Assembly: GCF_005938625.1 (NCBI RefSeq)
Contig: NZ_VCNJ01000002.1
Coordinates: 62,001-126,000 of the forward strand
Direction: 5' to 3'
From: Pseudomonas fluorescens
GTDB lineage: Bacteria > Pseudomonadota > Gammaproteobacteria > Pseudomonadales > Pseudomonadaceae
Length of the DNA stretch: 64,000 bases
Part shown: one piece after another, positions 35,809 to 43,264 of the stretch
How the letters are laid out: each line of letters begins with the position of its first letter
Position numbering within the stretch: position 1 is the stretch's first letter
Notes under the pieces: generated by a model
What the model was told of the DNA's origin: nothing
Databases searched by the model: none
What the model saw: the letters and a program-made list of their open reading frames with translations, nothing else
Position numbers and translations under genes: made by a program

Positions 35809-35994
35809 CACTGCTTCACTGCTTCACTGCTTCACTGCTTCACTGCTTCACTGCTTCACTGCTTCACTGCTTCTCTGCTTCTCTGCTTCTCTGCTTCTCT
35901 GCTTCTCTGCTTCTCTGCTTCACTGCTCTTGCTCTTGCTCTTGCTCTTGCTCTTGCTCTTGCTCTTGCTCTTGCTCTTGCTCTTGCTCTTGCTC
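35809..35994. repeat. Compound microsatellite: octamers then hexamers
   Basis: Eight units CACTGCTT (35809-35872), six units CTCTGCTT (35873-35920), one CACTGCTC, then eleven units TTGCTC (35929-35994). The units are identical within each block. It lies 220 bases before the autotransporter start and abuts a half REP. Frames through it would read poly-Leu or Leu/Phe/Cys repeats and are not genes. Confidence 0.97.
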
Positions 35995-35997
35995 TTC

Positions 35998-36214
35998 TGT
36001 AGGAGTGAGCTTGCTCGCGATGGGGGTTCGACTGGTGGTCGGGTTCTTGAGAATTTGACGCCATCTCTTTGACTTTTTGGTGGTATCAAAATGATGGCTC
36101 CTGTAGATTTCCCGCGCCCGAGCCAGGCCATCTGGGGGGCCGGTAGGGATGCCTGAACGAATATGTGAACCCTGCTGAAACTGTTTTTCATGTTTTGGAA
36201 GGGATTTTCCTTTG
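35998..36214. promoter_or_regulatory. Half REP and autotransporter leader region
   Basis: GTAGGAGTGAGCTTGCTCGCGA at 36000-36021 is a single REP arm without its partner, directly downstream of the microsatellite. The rest, to 36214, should contain the autotransporter promoter and has the ribosome-binding site GGAAGGG at 36198-36204. No confident -35/-10 pair was found. Confidence 0.45.
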
Positions 36215-38605
36215 ATGACCTCTCGCTTGCGCCATTCTTTACTGGCGTTGTCTATTGCCGCCGCCACCCTGCATGCCGGTTCCGCCACTGCCGATTACAA
36301 TTTCGACATCAGCAGCGCACCGCTTGATAGCAACTTGCTGAACACGACCAATCTGGTCGACTTGCATGGCAATTTGAACGCCACGCCGGTGGCGGCGCCC
36401 GGGCTGACGTTCGGCGCACAGTTCATGGGGCTGAGGGCGCGGCAGTTGCGCAACAACGACAGCATCCGTATTGACGGCGCCACCCATGGCGTGGGGATCA
36501 ACATTGGCGCCTCCGGTGCAGTGGCGACCAATATTACGTTGGGCTTGATCAACAGCGGCTCTATTGCGGTTCACGGGTTGACGGCGACTGGTAGTTCCAC
36601 GGGAATTTCCGATGTTGGGAGCACACTCGGTAGCTCCGTCATGAATGATGGCAGTATCGAAGTCAGTGGCGCCAATGCCAGCGGGGTGATGCTGGTCCAT
36701 ACCAATACCAACGGATTCAGCAACCGCGGCACCGTCAGCGCCAGCGGTACGGATGCAGTGGGGGTGTTTCTCGACGGTGCCACTGTCCAGAGCACGATCA
36801 GCAACGACGGCACCATTCGCGCCACCGGCAGCAATGCCGAGGCGCTCACGCTGGAGGGGGTCACCTTCAATCGTTCGCCGAGCCAGAGTCTTTCCATGTT
36901 GTACAACAACGGCACGATTTCCGGTGAGTCCATCGGTGTGCACGTGAGTGGCCAGGTGGTGGGTGGCAATCCGTTTGGCATCTACCAGTTAAACGGTCTG
37001 ATCGAAGGTGGCAAAGCGGCCATTCAGGTAGATGATGGCGAAAGTTATTTTGACTTCCTGGGCGGCACCGTAAGGGGCGATCTGCTGGGGCTGTCCGGTG
37101 TGAAAATCGACGGCGACGCGATCTTTGACGGTTCGGTTATCAAGTCCGGTTATGTCACGATCCAGGAGGGCACGTTGACCCTGGTACGCCCGCACACCAC
37201 GATCATCGGCGACTTCGACATGGAGGAAGCCAACTCGGTATTGGAGATGTACCTGGGCAACGACACCGATCCAGCGTTGCCGGTGTTGAAGGTCACCGGC
37301 ACCACCGATATTGCCCCCGGCGCGCAACTGCGGTTGCTGGCGCGCTCCAGTGATTTCCGCGTCACGCCCGGCGGCACGCGCTACACCTTGATCAGCTCGG
37401 GCACTCTGCTCGGTGGCAGCAACCTGACCGTAACCTCCTCTTCTGCATTGCTGGATGTGAAGAGCTTCGGCGTACAAGGCAACGACATCATCAGCGTGGT
37501 AACGGCCAAGTCCGATCAGGCGCTGTCCGACAACACGTTGGCGGTCGGCGGCAGTCGCAATGCGGCGACGTCGGTGGGTCGCCTGTCTGCGGTGATGTCG
37601 CGTATCGACGAGCATGATCCGGTGTTCCAGGCGTTTGCCAATGCCAGCACCGACACGCAACTGGCGCGGCTGGCCGAAACGCTCAGCCCGGACGTCAGTC
37701 AGGGTGTTCTGCACGCGGCGACCAACAGTCAGACGCTGGTGTCGGGCGTGCTCAACGACCGCGCCAATCGCGCACGTACGACCACCGGCACTCCGGAAAA
37801 AGGCGTCTGGCTGCAAGCCCTCAGCAGCGATGCCGATCAGGACGGCCGGCGCGGCGTCGCCGGTTATGACGCCGACAGCCACGGGATTGCCGTCGGTGCC
37901 GACGGTCAGTTGAACGCGGACACATCGATTGGTCTGGCTTACAGCTACCTCGACACCGACGTGAAATCCGACCTGGGCAGCAAAACCAAAGTCACCGGCC
38001 ACGCGCTGACGGTCTACAGCAACTGGACGCATGAAAACTGGTTCGTCGACTCCTCGCTGATGTACGGCTGGAATGACAACGAATCCAAACGCTACGTCGC
38101 CGGCACCCGTGCCAAAGGCGATTACGACGGCGATGTGTTCGGCGTCAGCGCCCTGGCCGGTTATACCCTGCGCTTGACCCCGGATGTGGTGCTGGAGCCG
38201 CAGGTCGGTGCGCGTTACGCCAACGTCGGCATGGATGCCTACCGCGAGAAGGGCAGTTCGGCCTCGCTGAATGTCGGCAGCCAGCGTTATGAAGTGGGTG
38301 AGATGGGCGTCGGCGCGCGTTTGGCCGCCGCGTTTGCCGTCGGCACCGGCAGTCTCGTGCCTGAAGCGAAATTCATGGCCTGGCATGACGTGATTGGCGA
38401 CAAGGTGGCGACCTCGTCATCGTTCGTACTGGGCGGCGATTCGTTCACCAGCCGTGGCACCACGCCGGTGCGCGACAGCTATGAACTGGGCCTGGGCGCC
38501 AACTATCGGATGGGCGCGTGGAGTGTCGGCGGTTCGTACAACTACGTAACGGCCAGCGGTTTTGATTCCAACGGTTTTACCGCGAAGGTGCGTTACGCGT
38601 TCTGA
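36215..38605 (+). CDS. Autotransporter with C-terminal beta-barrel (type Va)
   Basis: Secreted or surface-anchored protein of 796 residues. Signal peptide ends about ATA/DYNFD (residue 27). The passenger (about 28-500) consists of Gly/Ser/Asn-rich beta-helix repeats with recurring SGTVSASGTDAVGV-like rungs (DGSIEVSGANASGVML, DGTIRATGSNAEALTL). The C-terminal ~265 residues form the translocating barrel (GVWLQALSSDADQDG onward; final residues RYAF with terminal Phe). No protease or lipase motif is seen in the passenger, so an adhesin-like role is inferred. The ATG at 36215 follows a TTG codon in the same frame that was not used. Confidence 0.9.
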   Translation: MTSRLRHSLLALSIAAATLHAGSATADYNFDISSAPLDSNLLNTTNLVDLHGNLNATPVAAPGLTFGAQFMGLRARQLRNNDSIRIDGATHGVGINIGASGAVATNITLGLINSGSIAVHGLTATGSSTGISDVGSTLGSSVMNDGSIEVSGANASGVMLVHTNTNGFSNRGTVSASGTDAVGVFLDGATVQSTISNDGTIRATGSNAEALTLEGVTFNRSPSQSLSMLYNNGTISGESIGVHVSGQVVGGNPFGIYQLNGLIEGGKAAIQVDDGESYFDFLGGTVRGDLLGLSGVKIDGDAIFDGSVIKSGYVTIQEGTLTLVRPHTTIIGDFDMEEANSVLEMYLGNDTDPALPVLKVTGTTDIAPGAQLRLLARSSDFRVTPGGTRYTLISSGTLLGGSNLTVTSSSALLDVKSFGVQGNDIISVVTAKSDQALSDNTLAVGGSRNAATSVGRLSAVMSRIDEHDPVFQAFANASTDTQLARLAETLSPDVSQGVLHAATNSQTLVSGVLNDRANRARTTTGTPEKGVWLQALSSDADQDGRRGVAGYDADSHGIAVGADGQLNADTSIGLAYSYLDTDVKSDLGSKTKVTGHALTVYSNWTHENWFVDSSLMYGWNDNESKRYVAGTRAKGDYDGDVFGVSALAGYTLRLTPDVVLEPQVGARYANVGMDAYREKGSSASLNVGSQRYEVGEMGVGARLAAAFAVGTGSLVPEAKFMAWHDVIGDKVATSSSFVLGGDSFTSRGTTPVRDSYELGLGANYRMGAWSVGGSYNYVTASGFDSNGFTAKVRYAF

Positions 38606-38622
38606 TCCGCATCACGCAAAAC

Positions 38623-38713
38623 CTGTGGGAGCGAGCCTGCTCGCGAAGACGGTGTGTCAGTCAACAGAACGGTTGGCTGATCCAGCGCTTTCGCGAGCAG
38701 GCTCGCTCCCAAA
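38623..38713. repeat. REP pair (GTGGGAGCGAGCCTGCTCGCGAA family)
   Basis: Arms at 38623-38647 and 38689-38713. Lies between the convergent autotransporter and TpsB genes. Confidence 0.85.
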
Positions 38714-38749
38714 GTTGTTTTGACTCAGAGCTGGCGTGCTATCTGGGCG

Positions 38750-40420
38750 CTACAACTGATAACTGAAACTGATGCTGTACCGCGGCTTGCGATTGAACGT
38801 GTCCAGGGCTTCATCCGACATGGCCTTCGCCGCCTCCAGCGCAATGTTGTAGTACTTGGCATCGCCAAAGCGCAGCCCGATTGCCGCCGATGACAGATTG
38901 TTGGCCCGCACCGGCAATTCGTTGAACCAACTGCGCGAGCGATCGAGCACGACATACGGTTGCAGGATGCGCACCCAGTTGCCGTCGCGGTTGAAGCTGT
39001 AGTTGACCTCGTACGCCACACCCCAGCCCTTGTCGCCGGACGCTTGATCGTCGGGATAGCCGCGACCGAAATTCTGCCCGCCGAACACCGCGCGTTCGCT
39101 GTCGGGCAGGGTGTCGTCACTCCAGTACAGCGCGGCGGACAACACGCCTTGCCAGTTGTCGAAGAACTTGTCGCTCTGTACGCCAGACAGCCGCACCCGA
39201 AAAAAGTCCAGGTCGATGGCGTCGTTGTTGGTTTTCGCGCCCATGCTGTCGAGGCCTTGGTACACGCCGCCGCTGAGGATTCGGAGTTGCCGGGCGTCGG
39301 CCTTGCGCCAGTCGCTTTCGAAGGCGAGGGCGCGGATGTCGGTGCGTTCTTCGACACTCAGCGGGAAGCCGATCACGTTGTAGCGGGTCTTGTCGTTGAC
39401 CGCGTAAAGCCTCGAGCCGGCGGTCAGCAGTTCGTTGGAGGCGGCAATCAGCGGCAGTGTGATGCCGATGGAGTAGCGATCGTTTTCGCGGTGCGGTTTG
39501 AGCTGCAGGCCATTGTCGAGCAGCACATTGGTGCCGGGGTCGGCACGGTAGCGTGAAGCCGACAAGGCCAGTTGCGCCCCCTCGTCATTGACGAACTGGT
39601 TGTAGTCGAGGCGGTAGTAATGTTCGTGATCGTCACCGGGTGGAAACAGGCCACTGAGCGTCAGTTGCTCACCCATCGATGTTTGCGAGTTGCTGCTGAC
39701 GCCGAGCAAGGCCTGGGTGCCGTTGCGGTTGTCTTCGGTGGTGCTTAGCGTGCTGGTAAAGGGTTTGCGACTGGCTTGGGCGACCAGCGTTGTCGCGCCG
39801 TCGGTGGTACCGGGCGGTGGTACCTGGGCCTGGATCGTCACGCCGGGAATACGCGTCATCAGCGTGGTGTAGCGCTCGAAGGTCTTGCGGGTCAGCGGCC
39901 GTTCGGCCTGGATTTTCGCCGCCAGTTTGTCGAGCAGGGTTTTGACCCGACCGACATCGCCCTGGATCTGGACATCGCGTACGTAGCCTTCCACCAGCAC
40001 CACGCGCGCTACGCCGTCATTGAAATTTTGCTGCGGCAAGAACGCGTAGGACAGCAGATAACCGTCCTGCTGATAGCGCCGGGTGATGCTGCGCGTGGCT
40101 TCGATCAGCTCGGCGAGGTTGCTTTGGCGGCCGATCAGGGGCTTGTAGATTTCGGCGAGTTCGTTGAGTGGATAGAGGGTGCCGCCTTCGATCTGCACGG
40201 TTTGCAGATTGATTTTGGTGTCCATCAACAGGGGCTGCGCGGCGGCTGCACCGGCGTCCGGCACTTGCACCGGTGTGGCACTCGGTCGATAGGCGTCCGC
40301 CGGCAAGTTCGGCACCGGCAGGTTGCGGATGGTTTCATTGCTGTTGAGAAAGCTCGGCAGGGTGTCGGCGAGGGCGGCGGAACTGAGACTGAGGAACAGC
40401 AGGGATGCCATTACGCGCAT
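38750..40420 (-). CDS. TpsB-type outer-membrane transporter (ShlB/FhaC/HecB family)
   Basis: Outer-membrane 16-strand barrel that secretes partner proteins in two-partner secretion. 556 residues from the ATG at 40420, which has GGAG eight bases upstream; an ATG four codons earlier contains that same GGAG in its codons. Signal peptide to about ALAD; POTRA domains about 65-205 (INLQTVQIEGGTLYPLNELA, and YLLSYAFLPQQNFNDGVARV); barrel about 205-556, with the loop-6 motif FGRGYPDDQ near 455 and an aromatic C-terminus (FSYQL). The usual TpsA partner gene is missing; the upstream gene in the same direction encodes a collagen-like lipoprotein. Confidence 0.88.
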   Translation of the reverse strand: MRVMASLLFLSLSSAALADTLPSFLNSNETIRNLPVPNLPADAYRPSATPVQVPDAGAAAAQPLLMDTKINLQTVQIEGGTLYPLNELAEIYKPLIGRQSNLAELIEATRSITRRYQQDGYLLSYAFLPQQNFNDGVARVVLVEGYVRDVQIQGDVGRVKTLLDKLAAKIQAERPLTRKTFERYTTLMTRIPGVTIQAQVPPPGTTDGATTLVAQASRKPFTSTLSTTEDNRNGTQALLGVSSNSQTSMGEQLTLSGLFPPGDDHEHYYRLDYNQFVNDEGAQLALSASRYRADPGTNVLLDNGLQLKPHRENDRYSIGITLPLIAASNELLTAGSRLYAVNDKTRYNVIGFPLSVEERTDIRALAFESDWRKADARQLRILSGGVYQGLDSMGAKTNNDAIDLDFFRVRLSGVQSDKFFDNWQGVLSAALYWSDDTLPDSERAVFGGQNFGRGYPDDQASGDKGWGVAYEVNYSFNRDGNWVRILQPYVVLDRSRSWFNELPVRANNLSSAAIGLRFGDAKYYNIALEAAKAMSDEALDTFNRKPRYSISFSYQL

Positions 40421-40467
40421 AGGACACTCCATGGTCAGATCACAGCGCAGGGCTGATTTCTCCTAAG

Positions 40468-40501
40468 AAAAAAGGCGGAAGATTCGTGGGAATCTTCCGC
40501 C
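40468..40501 (-). terminator. Rho-independent terminator between collagen-like gene and tpsB
   Basis: On the minus strand, GGCGGAAGATT pairs with AATCTTCCGCC around a 6-base loop, followed by TTTTTTCTTA. It lies 54 bases after the collagen-like gene stop and 48 bases before the TpsB start, so much of the upstream transcript should end here. Confidence 0.88.
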
Positions 40502-40554
40502 CTCAACCAAGCGTAGGCGCTGTAGGTGAGGCCGTCGAATCGGCCAGGTGCAAT

Positions 40555-42108
40555 TTAGCGTTTGTTGCCTCCCAGGGTGCCAGTCAGACCACCGAGTACA
40601 CCGCCCAGACCGCCTCCGGTAGTGCCCCCGCTGGCACCGCCGTTGACCAGTCCACCGACGGCGGCGACAGTGCCGCCGACGTTGCTGACCAGACCACCGA
40701 CTGCTGTGGTGACCGGGTTGTTGGTGGCGGCAATCGCGCCACCAATATTGCTGACAGCGCCGCCGACCTGACCGGTGAGACCGGCGACAGGCGAGCCGAG
40801 ACCGGTGGCCCCACCGACTTGCTGGGTCAGGTTGGTGACGGCACTGGTGACCGGATTCAGGCCGTTGCCCAGGGCGCTGCCAACGGTAGCCAAGGGTGAA
40901 GTCGTTGCGGTGATCGGTGAACCCGAGCCGCCGAGTACGGTGTTGAGCGAAGCGACGGTGTTGCCCAAGCCAACAGCAGTGACACCGCCGGCACTGACCA
41001 CGCCATTGGTATTACCGGCATTCAAGCCTGCGCCGACGTTGACCACTGCGCCACCCACCGTTTGCAGCAGGCCAGTTCCACCGAGGCCGCCGCCCACGCC
41101 GCCAGTGCCTGAACCTGTGCCGTTGGACACCAGACCGCCAGCCTTGCCGACCGCTGTGCCGGTATTGCTCAAGGCGCCACCGAGCGTATTGGTCACGGCA
41201 TTGCCGTTACCGGCATCGGTGACCTTGTCACCCAGGCCATCGACGGCGCCACCGACTTTCGCCACCACGCCTTTGAGCGGGTCGCCAAGGCCGGTTGCAT
41301 CGCCGATTTTGTCTGTTGTGCTTTCGACCATGGCGATTACGGGCACCAGGCTACCGCCGAGTTTATTGGTCAATTGACTGGTCGGGCCGCTGGTCAGCGT
41401 GGTGTCGAGGGTATTACCGAGCATGGTGACTTTCTCACCGACACCATCGAGCAGCGGCGCGACTTTGGTGACGACTCCGCCGACTACCGGCACGCTGCTC
41501 GTGGCGGTTGCCAGTTTGCCGCTGAGGTCGGAGACGCCGTTGCCGACATCCGTGACCACGCCGCCGACCGAGGCCACGGTGGTGGTCAGGCCATTAGGAT
41601 CTGTGGCCAGTTTGCCGACGCCGTTGCCAATGCCATCACCCAGGGTAGTGACAACATTGCCGGCGGTTCTGGCCGCACTCTGTACCACGCCACCGACCAC
41701 CGGAACGCTGCTCAGGGAGTCGCCGATCTGGCCGACGCCATCGCCAACACCGGCCACGGTGGTGCCGACATCCTGCACCAGCGTGGTGGTCACCAACGGC
41801 GTAGGGTTTGGATTGGTCGGGTTGGTAGGATCCGTTGGATTTGTCGGGTTGGTCGGATCGGTGCCACCGGTTCCGCCCGTACCGCCAGTACCGCCCGTGC
41901 CTCCGGTTCCGCCAGTGCCTGCGGTATCACCGGTGCCACCCGTGCCGCCAGTACCCGATGTACCGCCAGTGCCAGCGGTGCCGTCCGCCGACGAACTGCC
42001 GGAGCTACTGTGATGGCCGCCACCGCCGCTGCTGCAGCCGGCGAGGCCAAGGGAGAAAATCAATGCCAGAGCGATTGCTGATTTGCACCACACGTCTTGA
42101 GTTTTCAT
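40555..42108 (-). CDS. Collagen-like repeat lipoprotein
   Basis: 517 residues from the ATG at 42108 (AAGGA nine bases upstream). Lipobox GLAGC with Cys25, Ser at +2, suggesting outer-membrane sorting. A Ser/Gly/His linker is followed by a Gly-Thr-Gly triplet region (about 44-85, pattern GTGGTGGTG) and a Pro/Thr/Asn stretch (DPTNPTNPT repeats, about 85-100). The rest, about 105-510, is a long run of degenerate Gly/Val-rich repeats (SVPVVGGVV occurs twice; VGNGVSDLSG, LGDGIGNGVG, VGSALGNGLN), ending GGLTGTLGGNKR. No TPS secretion domain or enzymatic motif was found. It precedes TpsB in the same direction, with a terminator between. Function unknown; surface or biofilm-matrix role is inferred. 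Confidence 0.85.
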   Translation of the reverse strand: MKTQDVWCKSAIALALIFSLGLAGCSSGGGGHHSSSGSSSADGTAGTGGTSGTGGTGGTGDTAGTGGTGGTGGTGGTGGTGGTDPTNPTNPTDPTNPTNPNPTPLVTTTLVQDVGTTVAGVGDGVGQIGDSLSSVPVVGGVVQSAARTAGNVVTTLGDGIGNGVGKLATDPNGLTTTVASVGGVVTDVGNGVSDLSGKLATATSSVPVVGGVVTKVAPLLDGVGEKVTMLGNTLDTTLTSGPTSQLTNKLGGSLVPVIAMVESTTDKIGDATGLGDPLKGVVAKVGGAVDGLGDKVTDAGNGNAVTNTLGGALSNTGTAVGKAGGLVSNGTGSGTGGVGGGLGGTGLLQTVGGAVVNVGAGLNAGNTNGVVSAGGVTAVGLGNTVASLNTVLGGSGSPITATTSPLATVGSALGNGLNPVTSAVTNLTQQVGGATGLGSPVAGLTGQVGGAVSNIGGAIAATNNPVTTAVGGLVSNVGGTVAAVGGLVNGGASGGTTGGGLGGVLGGLTGTLGGNKR

Positions 42109-42244
42109 GATCGAGATTCCTTGCACCTGTCACAACGTACGTTGTCTTCGATGGCTCGCCGGTCTATTGCCGGTGATGCCTTCGCCCGTTGTGCTCAATC
42201 TCAGTCCATGGGCAGGTTCCAGACCATTCTCAAGTTGGTATTAA

Positions 42245-42263
42245 CGCCTTTATATACAAGGCG
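42245..42263. promoter_or_regulatory. Palindrome upstream of the collagen-like gene
   Basis: CGCCTT-TATATAC-AAGGCG, about 140 bases before the lipoprotein start, in an AT-rich 300-base gap. A candidate operator or a weak hairpin; no matching known consensus was identified. Confidence 0.35.
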
Positions 42264-42305
42264 AAACTCAGTGCCTAAGGACTAATACCCAGGTGATAGC
42301 CGCGC

Positions 42306-42331
42306 AAAAAAAGGCCTTGATAATCAAGGCC
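42306..42331 (-). terminator. Rho-independent terminator of the maoC-fabG operon
   Basis: On the minus strand, GGCCTTGATTATCAAGGCC forms a near-perfect hairpin followed by TTTTTTT, 77 bases after the MaoC gene stop. Confidence 0.9.
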
Positions 42332-42407
42332 CGGGATTTTTCGGCGAAGGGGGGAAGGGCGGCAAAAACTTAAGTTATATACACACAATTAACGGTGTCG
42401 CGCGTGC

Positions 42408-43262
42408 TCAGGCAATGGGTTGCCACTGCCCGACCATGTGTTCCAGCTCTTGTGCACCGACCAGGCGCAACTCACCACTGGACCCCGCCGCGCTCGCCAG
42501 CAGCGTCACTTCACTGGGCAGGCGCACCGGTTTGCGAAAGTGCACGGCGATCTCGAGGTTGGCCTTGGGCAAATGATCGCTCAGCGCCGCGAGTGTGCGT
42601 GCCTTGTTCCACAGACCATGGGCGATGGCTGTTGGAAAGCCAAACAGCCTTGCACTCGCCGCGCTCAAGTGGATCGGGTTGTAGTCTCCGGAGACTTTGG
42701 CGTATTGCCGACCGATATCGGCCGGGGCTTTCCAGCGCGCCACCTCCACCAATGATTGCGATGGCTCCCAGGTTTGCTCGACAGCCTCGCCCTCAAGCTT
42801 CACACCCCGACAGAGCATCTGGCTTTCGGCTTCCCACAACGGCCCGAGCTGGTCATCCAGCGTGGTCAGCAGATCGAACGTTGCACCTTTGGGATGCGCT
42901 TGCAGATTTGTCACACGCACGCTCACTTGCGCTCGACCGATCCCGCCCATCGGTCGCAACACGCGAATGCGATTGCTCAGATGGATCAACCCCAACAGAG
43001 GAAACGGAAACTCCCTGGCGGTGAGCAATTGCATCTGCAAGGCGAAGGCGAGGATGTGCGGATACGTCGGCGGCAGCAGAGCGTCATCGACGAATCCGCA
43101 CACCTTGCGATAGGCCGCCAGACGCTTGCCATCGACATCGACCCAGCAGCGCAAGCCGCCGTCAGGCAAGTGTGTGCCGGTGATTTTGCGACGAGTCGCC
43201 GCCCGTGCGTACAGCCCGGGCAGACTCGGTTCACGATCCAGCGTGTGCCATTCGATGCTCAT
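42408..43262 (-). CDS. MaoC/hotdog-fold dehydratase
   Basis: Probable (R)-specific enoyl-CoA or enoyl-ACP hydratase. 284 residues from MSIEWHTL (43262), directly after the fabG-type gene; the frame extends 27 codons upstream into that gene and was trimmed. The C-terminal half carries the MaoC signature YAKVSGDYNPIHLSAASARL with catalytic Asp and His, followed by IAHGLWNKARTLAAL. The N-terminal half looks like a second, degenerate hotdog domain. It shares an operon with a ketoacyl reductase and faces a thiolase gene, implying an acyl-chain building or breaking role. Confidence 0.85.
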   Translation of the reverse strand: MSIEWHTLDREPSLPGLYARAATRRKITGTHLPDGGLRCWVDVDGKRLAAYRKVCGFVDDALLPPTYPHILAFALQMQLLTAREFPFPLLGLIHLSNRIRVLRPMGGIGRAQVSVRVTNLQAHPKGATFDLLTTLDDQLGPLWEAESQMLCRGVKLEGEAVEQTWEPSQSLVEVARWKAPADIGRQYAKVSGDYNPIHLSAASARLFGFPTAIAHGLWNKARTLAALSDHLPKANLEIAVHFRKPVRLPSEVTLLASAAGSSGELRLVGAQELEHMVGQWQPIA

Positions 43263-43264
43263 GC

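Noticed and set aside
35809..36030. CRISPR array
   Set aside because: Units are 6-8 bases and contiguous, without spacers; it is a microsatellite.
35470..36072. Open frames reading Leu-, Phe- or Gln/Glu-rich repeats through the microsatellite
   Set aside because: Simple-sequence translation with no start site; frames exist on both strands simply because the repeats lack stops.
36989..38386. 465-codon minus-strand frame opposite the autotransporter
   Set aside because: Shadow; no ribosome-binding site and no domain, while the plus strand has signal peptide and barrel.
40562..42110. Pro-rich, Val/Leu-rich plus-strand frames opposite the collagen-like gene
   Set aside because: Reverse reading of Gly/Thr/Val codons gives Pro-rich frames automatically; no start signal.
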